From: Rhododendron vialii
Lineage: Eukaryota > Streptophyta > Magnoliopsida > Ericales > Ericaceae
Direction: 5' to 3'
Assembly (NCBI RefSeq): GCF_030253575.1
Contig: NC_080567.1
Coordinates: 31,198,501 to 31,262,500 of the forward strand
Length of the DNA stretch: 64,000 nucleotides
Position 1 is the stretch's first letter. Every line of letters begins with the position of its first letter. The position numbers and the translations under genes are program-made. Under the pieces are notes generated by a model. The model searched no databases and was not told the origin of the DNA. It saw nothing but the letters and a program-made list of their open reading frames with translations. This document shows positions 52,792 to 63,530 of this stretch, piece by piece.

Positions 52792-54244
52792 TCAAGCAAA
52801 GAACAGCCCAGCTAAAACTAGCCATAAACTCTCACTGTCATAGCGGCCATCGAAGACAATTACCCGGAACTCGACAGTAGGCAGCATGACAACCATGACA
52901 TGATTGAGACACTGAACAAAAAGCGCAGCAGCAAATTGATTGAATGCCTCAACATTCACCTGGAAATTTTGAATTGGGACAATCCAAGTTCGGCTACCCA
53001 TTTTGATCTCCATTTGCTCCAGCGCAAGCATCTTGAAAACATGCCTAAGGCGAAAGTTGAACTCCTGGGGAGGGGGCAATGAACACATACTGGTCAACAC
53101 AAAGGAATAAGCTTTTGAATGTAGCACACAATGAATGGCAGTGAACACAAACAAAAGAAAGGCAGGACATACACTGCGCAGGTCAGGCCCATATACATCA
53201 AAGTAAATGAACTTAACCACTACATGAGAATTGACAAGGATTGAAGGCAAGCAAGCAGTGCGCAGATCACCTAAAACCGAAAAGACAAATTACATAAATA
53301 TTAGCCAAAACCAATGGGATATCATGCACAAAGACAATCTGCTTGAAAAGATTGCACTGCTAACCTGAAGGCGGGGGCAAATCCTGCCAACGGCCAGCTG
53401 GGCTAGACCAATCAAACAAAAGTTCATAGCCATCTTTATCAAACATAGCCGTATGGAAGATCCACGTACGCTCACATGAAAAAACAATCCTATGGTCAAC
53501 TTCCAACTGATGTGCCTGACGGAACTCATTCCAATTTTTGCGAAACTCATGGTCGACAATTTCCACTGACCAAGCTTTTTTGCCATGGCGTAGGAGAACC
53601 CACACACTTGAACCATCAGTGGAGAAGTACTGACAAAGACCACGGGGCAACCTCTGCGAAAAAGCCGGACAACTCTATTACTGTATGCAAGCACCCCGAG
53701 GGATAATTCCCGGGGGGGGGGGGGGGTATTTGGGAAGGTAAGAGAATGCTGTACTTAACCTCAGTGATATCAGGCATGCAAAGTTTCTTCAGATACCAGC
53801 ATTCATCAACGACTGTGTAGCAAAATTTGAAAAGTAAATACCACAGAAAAAACGCAGAAATGAAAGGCTTTGTAAACACAAGATGAAAATTGATAGAATA
53901 GAAAACACCGCCAAATTCGCGAAGCAAAAAAATAGCCTCAATCAATATATACCTTCCTCGCTGTACCTCACAAATGAATGGTACACAAGATCATCCAACC
54001 ATGCGTTCAACTGGAAGCCATAATCCCACTCACCAACATCGCCCAAATTGAAAACACCGTGGTAGCTTTCAATAAACTCATGAAACAGCCGGTAAACCAT
54101 ACGATTATCAGCACGACGCACCGCAAAAGCAACAACCACCTGCTGCCCTTCAGCAGTTTCTAGATAATACGAAGCCACTGTTGAAGATAAGGGCGAAGGG
54201 TTGGGAATTTTATCCCAACGCAGAAACGGAACAGTAACCACCAT
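52792..54244 (-). CDS. Two-B3-like-domain protein carried by the Helitron, 334 aa
   Basis: Five exons with GT-AG borders: 53953-54244, 53760-53812, 53365-53653, 53173-53270 and 52792-53064. They add to 1,005 nt with agreeing phases and no internal stop. Exon 3 encodes a B3-like DNA-binding fold (VWVLLRHGKKAWSVEIVDHEF..FRQAHQLEVDHRIVFSCERTWIFHTAMFDKDGYE). Exon 5 holds a second, more divergent one (MEIKMGSRTWIVPIQNFQVNVEAFNQFAAALFVQ...VVMLPTVEFRVIVFDGRYDSE). The first exon (FLRWDKIPNPSP...VAFAVRRADNRMVYRLFHEF) is unassigned. It lies in the 5' part of the element, in the same orientation as RepHel. It may be a captured host REM/B3 gene or an accessory gene of this Helitron lineage. An ATG further upstream in a 5' exon cannot be excluded. 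Confidence 0.7.
53712..53726. repeat. 15-bp poly-G in an intron of the B3-like gene
   Basis: G homopolymer within the intron between exons 53365-53653 and 53760-53812. It does not affect the coding frame. Confidence 0.9.
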
Positions 54245-55091
54245 CCTGCAATGAAAACACAATCAGAAAGTAGAAAGTCACGTCGAACTACGAAAAGCAG
54301 AGTCAAACCGAACAACATTTATCCACGTCGAGATATCACAAAAACAACTCTGCAGATAAACCCGAAACTGCAAACGGAGGCAACCGCACGGAGGGCACGA
54401 ACGCAGACAACAACTCCGAGCAGATATATATATATATATATATGTTATATAATAACTAAAGCTGAGAAGCCAACACAACACAAACAACAATCAGAAATTA
54501 GCAGAGGAGATAACTCCAGGAAACACCTTTCACATGGAAAACGCAACAAAATCACACAAACACTCTGGACCTGTAAAAGGGAAACACATTATCTCATCCT
54601 CTCACCACTATATCCACAACGCACCACAATCCAAAACACAGACTGAATCCCGAAGGCATGACCAAACCGAGCCCCCCACGACAGCAAGCAGAACCCAAAA
54701 AAAATCGACAACATCATAAAGCATACCAGAGCCGTAGAAACGAAGAAAGAGACCAAGGCAGAACCGTCACCTGAAAAATCACCCAGCCGAAATCTCTAGA
54801 AACACAGAGGAGAAAACCAGAAATCAACGGAGCTTGCTCCAAGAAAAGAACCGAAATGCAAAGGAAGGGGGAGAGCGGACAGGGAAGACAGGCGAACGAA
54901 CGGCCAAGATTTTGCACGCATCCCGCAGAGCACCCAGATCACGCCAGACAGCCCACCGCCCCAGGCCCGCGCAAAATTACAATTTTAGACACCCAAAACC
55001 CTCAAGCCTAGAACCTCTAGGAACATTATTGGAAAAATTGGACAAAAATTGGCATCCCACAACCTGGTTCTTATTATTTAGGAGGATGGAA
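54245..55091 (-). other. Helitron 5' terminal region
   Basis: A-rich on the plus strand, with a short TA run (54424-54443). The minus strand begins TCCATCCTCCTAAATAATAAG at 55091, a plausible Helitron 5' end. It is likely to hold the leader or promoter of the B3-like gene. No further coding sequence recognised. Confidence 0.5.
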
Positions 55092-55522
55092 ATATGACAC
55101 CTTAGCTTCTTGAAATGTGGTAGTAGAGTTGGGCGAGACGTCTCGTCTCTATTTATGCTGACTGCCTTTACCTCTGTTTTTCATTTTTCAAAATAATCTG
55201 TTGATAAGTCCTCCGGCTGCTCCTCCTCATCCAGTTTCGCAAACACCCCCTTCTACTTCTCCAGGTTTAGTTGCATTTACTGTTACTTTTATTACCAGTA
55301 CTCGCTTAGTTGTTGCGCTATTGGGTATGGTTATATCTACGGTTATGCTTGTTGTCGTTGCAATCCCTTTAATTGTTCGAGATATTGGGTTCTATTCAAT
55401 TTACTAACATCCAATTCTGCATTTCTCAAACTTAAAGTCTTCCACGAATCAGACATTGGGACAGAAGACATACACTTTTATGAATTTTCTTGCTTTCTTA
55501 CCATTATATGCCTGAATTATTT

Positions 55523-58067
55523 TGGTAGAGACCCAAATTTTTGGTCCGTATTATTTTTTTTTAAGAAATATTGTAATTATCAAGTAAAGGTGTAAATTGC
55601 GGAAATACGAATAGTGCCGTGGTTATATGATTAGCGGGTTGATGTGATATTATTACAAGTGCAGGGGTACAAGTATGATAAGTGTATTTATATATGTGTG
55701 CGTGCGTGTGGACGTACAGGGGAAAAACCCATTTTCCCTTTTTCACTTTTTTTTCTCTTTCTCTCTCTCTCTCTCTATTCTCTGCGCTCTCTCCCTCCGA
55801 AACTCTCCCTCACTTTCTCTTCTCGATTTCATCTACTTAGGGCGCGATTTCGGACAAAGTCCAAAAATTAAAATTGTTCTATGGAGCGCGGGCTTCCTAT
55901 CTATCCCAGAAAATTCACGATCGGATCACGTTGGAGTTTCGGTTTCGCTCGGATCTTTGGGGTTTTGCTCAAAACAGAGGTAGGGATTTCTTACTCTTGT
56001 TATGCATTTATGCAATGTTTATGTACCTAGATCGTGTCTTGTTTCGTTGTTTGAGGCTGTTTCTTTCAATCTCGAAAATCTGCAGAATAGGGTCTCGGTT
56101 TTTGGGGTTTTTTGTCTTCTTAAACTTGGAATTGAATTTTGGTTCGTTCATATGAAATAGAGTAGACTTAAAGCTTGTTCTCATACCGCAAGAATCACCC
56201 AAAACCGTTGAGAGAATTGAATTAAAGGTGGATTTTAGAAAATTGGTAAGCAATTTGTCACGTTGTTGCTGCGTGACAGATTCATGTAGCTACTGAAAAT
56301 GCCTATTTTCCATCTTTGGAGTGCAGATTTGACAAGGGTTCCTTCGCGTCTTTTAAAATTTGTTCAATTGCGCAACTTTTGGGACTGGAATCGCTCAAAA
56401 ATATTAAGAACTCGATTTATAGAGATTTTTAAAAGATTGCTCTGTAATCTGGAAATCTGGGCAGTTTACTGAGTTGCGTTTATCATCGTTTGTTATGGTT
56501 GAACAACCCTATTGGTTATGGGTCCTTATGGGTTTTAAAGATTGGTAAGTTAGTGATGATTTGGCATTGGAATCATTGAAAAATATTGAGTATGTAATTT
56601 TTAATGAATTTTCGAACACTGACTGCTCTGCTGTCTTGGATTGTTTTTGCTGTTGGGGTATTGATCCCCATGTTGTGGGGGATTGATCCCCATGCTCTTT
56701 GGGACAGTTTTGGTCCGTTTGATTTTCGTTCGACAGTTTTGACCCCCGATCACTTCTAACACCTTTAAATATCGTTAAACCATCCCCCATCCCTAAGCTT
56801 GATTACTCGGGTTCCAATGATTCGATGATTATTCAAATTTCTTCGATACTCGTCAAGCATAATTTTAGTGTCATTGTAAACAGAATACGTGATGTAAGGT
56901 TGTTTAGGAGTACCGTAGGCTATGTGGGGCATTGTAGAGAGTATAGTTGGTAGATGTGAGCTTTTCTAGTGATCCAAGTAGTAGCATAGTAATGTGTGTC
57001 CGCATGACTCATTTATCCTTCAAACTCTTTTGGCGCTCGTTCCATGAGATCTAAGTGTCAATATTAGCGAGTAGTATGTTGTAGAGTCGCTATGGGGTTG
57101 GTACAGTATTGTGATATACTAAGGGAAAAAGACGTGTACTCATTTATCAGTTGATGTTCTGTTATGATTGATTGTTTGGAATACATTGAAAGGTGATTGT
57201 CGACGCGTGTTTGACCTGTAAGTCAGTTTCATTGACATGCTTTATTGTGACATGAGTTTAGAGAAATGTTTGTTGGAGTTGCATGATTATTGGAATTCGA
57301 GTGGCTGTAATTGAGAATTGGATGAGGAAGTAACTGCAACGCAAGGGGTGGTAATGCAAACTGCAATGCAAGGGGTGGTAGTGCAGAGACCTAAATAATA
57401 GGTGATGTTGACTGTAACGCAAGGGGTGGTAATGCAGACTACAACACAATGGGTGAAAATGCAGAGTGTTGAGATTTTGAGGAGTATCGAAATGGTTGAC
57501 AACCTATTGTGAGTACGTTTTGATTGATGTGAGTTTATTAATGCTTCTACATGACATGCAAATTGTTAGGAATACTTATAAGATGTTTGGAACCTTTTGG
57601 CCGTAGTCTGCCTTCCGTTGTGATAAATCCATGTTTCTCATGTTCACTTATCGAAATTCTTTCACTCTTTGTGCATACTTTATCGCATTTTCATTTAACT
57701 TGAGTATGGATTTCTCTACTGGGCACGTGTATGCTCAACCCTATCATTTTAAGGTATAAATCAAGGAATTGACATGGCGTGCTGGACGTGCTTGATTGAA
57801 CATATCATTAAAAAGGTATTCAAGAGGGACTTCATAGCATAAAATTTGAAGGACCATTTTGAAAATTTGATTATTGTAAATAGTAATATTGTTATTCCTT
57901 AGACACTGGTATTTTGGTAAGTTGGGGCCTTGAACCAGGGATGTACTCTTTGAATTTTATTTGAGATCAGTGAACAGAAAAGTCTTTTAGGTTATTATTT
58001 GTATAATAGCGAGGACTTTATTTATTAAAAGTGTTTATTATTTATGTTGAAAATTGAGGGCGTGACA
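55523..58067. mobile_element. Solo LTR, 2,545 bp, in the SERK pseudogene
   Basis: It begins TGGTAGAGACCC and ends GAGGGCGTGACA (TG...CA), flanked by a perfect 5-bp duplication TATTT (55518-55522 and 58068-58072). The intact SERK copy has a single TATTT at 994-998, so this is an exact empty-site comparison. No retrotransposon proteins or second LTR are present. A GA/CT-rich leader-like block lies at about 55755-55830 and 24-25-bp GCAAGGGGTGGTAATGCA repeats at about 57335-57455. Probably a Ty3/gypsy family by its GGGCGTGACA end; that is inference. Confidence 0.92.
57335..57460. repeat. Short tandem repeat inside the solo LTR
   Basis: AACGCAAGGGGTGGTAATGCA-type units occur four times (about 57337, 57363, 57415 and 57441), two pairs separated by a diverged spacer. 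Minus-strand frames over it give repeated HY-HPL-C peptides, which are artefacts. Confidence 0.85.
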
Positions 58068-59316
58068 TATTTAAACAGAAGTAGAGTGTATTTGAGGTTG
58101 GATTCTTTAACTAGTGTTGGTGGGGCTTGGTTTTCACCAAAATTGTCAACTGGTTGATTCTTTAACTAGCGTGGGTAGGGTTTCTGTTTTCACCAAAATT
58201 GTCAACAGTCAATCGATTTCAGATAAATTAAAATGGTTAAACTGACTTTTCATTGTCCAATTTTCTTCTAGTAGGCAGTGGTACCACTGGAGCCATTGCT
58301 GAAGGAGTTGCTGCTGGTGCTGCCCTGTTGTTTACTACCCCTGCAATCGCACTTGCTATGTTGAGACTAAGAAAACCACAGGATCATTTCTTTGATAAAC
58401 CTGGTCAGTGGGCTAAGCAGAAAATTGCTTATAAAGTTGTTTTTTTTTCTGGTAACTAAAACTCGTTTCACGAATGCAAGACCTTACAAAAGGATCAACA
58501 GGGGGACATGCTCCTGGAACTACAAACAAAAAACTAGCAAATCATTCTTGCATTGGCGAAACAATTGTAGCAACCATCAAAACTCTATTCAAACTATACT
58601 CAAATCGGAAAAGAGAAACAAGAGCAGTTAATTCATTTTACCTTCTTGTTGCAGCCGAAGAGGTTCATCTAGGACAGCTCAAGCGGTTTTCTTTGCGTGA
58701 ACTACAAGTTGCAACTGATAATTTTAGCAACAAAAATATTTTAGGGAGTGGTGGATTCGGTAAGGTCTACAAAGGGCGCTTGGCTGATGGCTCTCTTGTG
58801 GCAGTGAAAAGACTAAAAGAGAAGCGTACTCAGGGTGGGGAGCTGCAGTTCCAAACAGAAGTGGAAATAATCAGTAAGGCTGTCGGTCGAAATGTACTCC
58901 GTTTACGTGGATTTTGCATGACACCAACTGAACGGTTGCTTGTCTATCCGTATATGGCCAATGGCAGTGTTGCATCGTGTTTAAGAGGTAATACTTGGTG
59001 GCCTCTTTATATGCTTTTCTTTTCTTCTCTGTTGCTTTTTTCAGGGAATGATTTAGCCCCCTCTTTTTTGAACTGCACTCCTTTTTTGGTCTCGACTGAC
59101 GTGAATTATAATGTTGCCCTGTAATTTGCAGTAATTGTGGTGAGGACTACATTATTTGAATTGGTAGTTTTGTGATTTCACCTAAATAAAGACGACAAAA
59201 AGGAATGGGAGTGCACAAATGGGCAGCATTAATATTGTTTCCTTTATTATGGGTGAATCTTAGATGGATTTGGTTAATATTGTTTCCTTTGGTTATATCT
59301 TCTTTAGGCAGGTGAA

Positions 59317-59934
59317 GTGGGAGATTCTTGCGTTGATGGGGGTGTTTTTTCAAGGGGTGATTTGGTTTTGGGCAGGGTGTCTAGGGGTTGTTTTTCTGAT
59401 GTAGAGGAGGGGAGTGCGAGCTCAGTAGGGCTGGAAATAGTTCCTTTTTCCGGTTTGGATCAGAGGGAGGGTTTGGCGTGGGATGTTGCAAGTGAGGAGG
59501 AGTTACTCAACCATTTGGGGTGGGTGCATGATCTAGTTGATGACATGCTGGTAATGAGTAAGGGGTTGCCCAATCCGTTGGCGGTTAAGGAGCCTGAATG
59601 GACGTTGAAGGAGGGAGATAATCTGGTCCCTGGAATGTCTCAAGCGGAAGTCTCTAGATGGGTTCTAAAGATAATTAAAGGCTTCAGTAAATTCTTGGGT
59701 GTTTCTTTTGATGGCTTTGAAGATAGAACAATGCAGTTATTCTCAAAAATTGAAGAAAAGTGGAAGAAAGGGGCAGCATCGAAAGTTAAAAAAGGGAGGA
59801 GCAAAGTAAGCAAAAGAGTTAGAGAATTAAAAAGGTTACAGAGTTCTGTTAACTATGAGGGTTGTAAGAAGGTGGGAGAGGGAGATAGCGTAGGGGTGGG
59901 AGGAGTTAACCTTGTATCTTTCTATGAAAATTAA
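59317..59934 (+). pseudogene. LINE ORF1 C-terminal part
   Basis: A 205-residue frame that starts inside the truncated element. The segment MSQAEVSRWVLKIIKGFSKFLGVSFDGFED followed by a basic KKGRSKVSKRVRELKRL tail is the type found just before the endonuclease in plant L1 elements. N-terminal nucleic-acid-binding parts are missing. Confidence 0.6.
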
Positions 59935-60670
59935 AATCCTTAGTTGGAATGTGAAAGGATTGAGTGCTAGGGAGAAGAGGATGGTCATTAAATCTCTTCT
60001 TCAGGAATGGAAGGCGGATGTGGTTTGTCTTCAAGAAACTAAGTTAAAGGAGGTTTTGAGGGAGAAAATTAAGGAGATTTGGGGGAGTCGTTGGGTAAAG
60101 TGGATCCATCTAGATGCGTGTGGGACAGCAGGGGAATTTTGTTGATGTGGGATACTAGAGTGGTGGAGAGAATTGATGTGGAGTATGGTGTTTTTCAGTG
60201 TCCTATTTGTTCAAGACAGTGGAGGATGATATTGAATGGGCTATCACAGGAGTATATGGGCCAGTGATTAATGGCCATAGGGAGGATTTCTGGGAAGAGC
60301 TTTTGGTAGTAGCATTTCGTTGGGGCGTTCCGTGGTGTGTGGGAGGAGATTTCAACGTAGTTCGGTTCCCTCATGAAAGAATGGGATGTAATTCTATTTC
60401 GCGCAACATGAGAAGATTCTCAGATTTTATCAATGATTTGGAGCTTGTAATGGTAGTAGATTCACATGGTCCGGGAATTTGGATGATAGATGTATGTCTC
60501 GCATTGATCGATTCTTGATCTCTTCTTCTTGGGAGGAGCTTTGCCTGGAGCTGATTCAACATGCGCTTCCAAGACCTACCTCAGATCATGTCCCAATTTT
60601 ATTAGACAGTGGAGGGATTTGTCGTGGAAGGACCCCTTTCCGGTTCGAGAATATGTGATGGTTGTTCGAG
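59924..60670 (+). pseudogene. LINE endonuclease domain, frameshifted
   Basis: Begins MKIKILSWNVKGLSAREKR and contains LQETKLKE, both endonuclease motifs (WN, QE). The frame shifts near 60130 and again near 60200, after which AITGVYGP and WCVGGDFNVVRFPHER continue the domain. It shifts once more near 60490, where MDRCMSRIDRFL would be expected. Not functional. Confidence 0.75.
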
Positions 60671-61015
60671 GGCTTCTTAGAAAGAGTGGGCGAATGGTGG
60701 AATAGTTATGAGGTAGTGGGGAAGCCAAGCTTTATCTTAGCTAAAAAGCTCAGATTGTTAAAATAGGATTTCTGAATATGGAATACCGAGATCTTTGGAA
60801 ATTTGGCGGCTCAAAAGGCCAAGGTGGTTGATGAGATCAGTCGTTTGGATTTGGATGAACAAGTTTGGGATTTAAGGGAGGAAGAGAAGGTTCGGAGAGC
60901 CAAGGCAAAAGATGAATTCGGAAAAATTGCAAAGTTTGAAAAAATTAATTAGAGATAGAAATCTAGAAACTTGTGGTTAAAATAGGGAGATAGAAATACT
61001 AGATTCTTTCACAGA

Positions 61016-63530
61016 ATGGTCAATTGTAATAGGAGAAAGAACTTTATTGGAAAGATCAAGATTGGCAATAGTCTATTGGAGGAGGAAGAGGAGGTAAGAA
61101 CAAGTATTGCTAACTTCTACGCTAGTTTGTTCAAAGAGGAGGGAGTGTATCAGTCTCGAGTTGATAATTTGGAGTTCGAATCTATCTCGGGGGAGGAGGT
61201 TCATTGGTTAGAAAGACCGTTTGAGGAATCCTAAGTCCTTGCTCTTAAATCGATGAATGGAGATAAAGCGCCCGGTCCAGATGGTATGTCTTTAGCCTTT
61301 TTTCAACATTGTTAGGGAGTGGTGAGGGAGGAAGTGATGGGCATGTTCCATTATTTTTGGAGGTTTGGAGAGTTTGAACGCGTCTTTTGTGGCCTTGATC
61401 CCGAAAAAAGGAGGCGCGGAGGACATCAAGAACTTTAGACCTATCAGTTTACTTGGGGGAGCATACAAGTTGTTGGCTAAAGTGATGGCAATTCGTTTGA
61501 AGAAGACAGTAGGGAAGGCTGTGTGCGAAGCCCAAAATACTTTTGTTGAGGGTAGGCAAATTCTTGATGCATCCCTGGTTGCTAATGAGTGTGTGAATTC
61601 GAGATTAAAGTGCAGAATTCCTGGTATCATGTGCAAGTTGGATATTGATAAGGCTTATGATCATGTTAACTGGGACTTTTTGATCTATATTATGCAACGA
61701 ATGGGGTTTAGAGAGCGGTGGAGGAAATGGATAAAATTTTGCATCTCATCTGTTAGCATGTTAGTCTTGGTGAATGGGTCTTCAGCCGGTTTCTTTCAGA
61801 CTTCTAGAGGATCGCATCAAGGCGATCCCCTTTCATCCCTCCTTTTCATTTTGGTCATGGAGGTACTAAGTAGGGGGATTCTTGAAGGGTGTTGAAGTTG
61901 GGAGGGCAGACGGTGCGGGGTTGATGGTCTCTCATATTTTTTATGCCGACGACACGCTGGTGTTTTGCAATGCGGAGGTAACTCAAGTGGGCTATCTTAG
62001 ATGTGTTCTTTTGTCCTTTGAGGCTGTGTTAGACCTTAAAGTGAATTTGGGAAAGTTAGAAATGATTCCGATTGGGGCGGTTGAGGATATTGGTGCTCTT
62101 GCTCAAATTTTGGGTTGTTGGGTGGCGTCTCTCTCATCGGTGTATCTTGGTTTGCCTTTGGGATCTTCTTTCAAATCTAAATCTGCGTGGGATTCGGTTG
62201 TAGAAAGATTTGAGAAGAGAATGGCAGGTTGGAAACGCCAAGATATGACAAAAGGAGGTAAAGTTACTTTGATTAAAAGCTCCCTTTCAAATCTGTCTAC
62301 TTATTTTATGTCATTGTTTACCATTCCGGTTTCGGTGGCGAGGAGGTTAGAAAAGATTCAAAGAGACTTTCTTTGGAACGGCGTAGCGGTTGTGGTCAAA
62401 TGTCACCTCGTTGACTGGGATACAGTTTGTGCTCCCATTAGAGAGGGAGGTTTGGGTGTGAGGCGCTTAAAGTTTTTCAATCACGCTTTGTTGGGCAAAT
62501 GGCTTTGGAGGTTTGCGAGTGAAAGGGAGCGATGGTGGAGGAAAGTAGTTGCTGCGAAATATGGTTTCAGATGGGGAGATTGGTCGTCTTTGGGTGTGAG
62601 ATCGCCTTATGGGGTGTCGTTGTGGAAGGGGATTATGAATGGGTGGGATGTCTTCGTAAAGAACACCCATTTTTTGGTTGGTGATGGGAGAAGGGTAAAG
62701 TTTTGGGAGCAAGTGTGGTGTGGGGAAGTGACCTTGCGGGAAGAGTTCCCGAGTATTTTTAGTTTGGCTAGTGACACAAATGTTAATGTTTCCGAGTATC
62801 TCCATTTTCGTGAAGGAGTTGTGGTTTGGGACACCCGTTTGCGAAGGGATGTGAATGAGTGGGAGGAAGAGGCTTTGATGGCGTTGCTTTCTATAGTGTA
62901 TGGTCTGCAAAGACTAGGAGGAGGAGAGTATGAAATTCGGTGGAATTTATCCATAGATGGCTCCTTTCGGGTGAAATCCTATTATGAATCTTTTCATGCA
63001 AGGGATACTTCTTTTTCTTGGAAAGCAATCTGGAAGACGAAGGCACCTTTAAAGGTGAGTTTTTTCGTTTGGTGTGCGGCTCAAAGCAAGATTCTTACCA
63101 TTGATAATTTGATCCGAAGGTTGAGAATTATTGTCAATTGGTGTTATATGTGCAAAAGAGATGCGGAGTCGGTTGATCATCTCATTCATTGCCCGGTGGC
63201 TTGAGAGCTTTGGACTATGGTTCTTTCTTGGTTTGCTATGCGATGAGTCATGTCGAGGAGTGTGATGGACCTCTTAATCGCTTGGAGAGGTGCAAAAGTT
63301 GGAAAGAAGCAGAAGCAAGTTTGGTTTTTGATCCCTCTTTGTCTAATGTGGATCATTTGGTGGGAAAGAAATTTGAGATGCTTTGATGGGGTGGAAAAAC
63401 CTTTATATAGAATCAAAAGTTTTTTCGTGAATAGTTTGTTTAGTTGGGACGAGAGAGAATGTGATCCTTCTCTTCACCAATTTTTAGATTGGTTTGAGCT
63501 TTTCTTTTCTCTTGGAAGTGTATAGGGCCT
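61016..63530 (+). pseudogene. LINE reverse transcriptase and zinc-binding domain, broken
   Basis: The RT core spans a stop near 61232 (after FEES, before MNGDKAPGPDG) and another at about 61314. It then has LIPKKGGAEDIKNFRPISLL, DIDKAYDHVNWDF and HQGDPLSSLLF, a frameshift near 61885, and the catalytic FYADDTLVF at 61938. The 61882-63204 frame continues through thumb and connection (GLPLGSSFKSK) to the zinc-binding segment (SFFVWCAAQSKILTIDNLIRR...CYMCKRDAESVDHLIHC), and the rest of the C-terminus is in a third frame (63250-63525). Several independent breaks make it inactive. Confidence 0.85.

Larger units (their letters stand above)
41848..55091 (-). mobile_element. Helitron, 13,244 bp, with Rep/helicase, RPA and B3-like genes
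   Basis: The boundaries come from comparing the two SERK copies: positions 501-519 of the intact copy continue unbroken, while here the sequence leaves at 41848 and returns at 55092. Read on the minus strand the element starts TCCATCCTCC (5' TC) and ends with a 7-bp-stem hairpin (41859-41875) plus GGAGCACCTAG, the canonical Helitron 3' hairpin and CTRR end. There is no target-site duplication. It carries, 5' to 3', a two-B3-like gene (54244-52792), a Rep/helicase gene (49713-44749) and an RPA70-like gene (44509 to about 42250), all on the minus strand. Near-terminal GTAGATATATTA-like repeats lie at about 41990-42145. Confidence 0.93.

Noticed and set aside
54251-55097. Plus-strand frames of 131 and 87 residues at the Helitron 5' end
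   Set aside because: Lys/Thr/Asn- or Arg-rich translations of A-rich DNA; the second crosses the Helitron-host junction.
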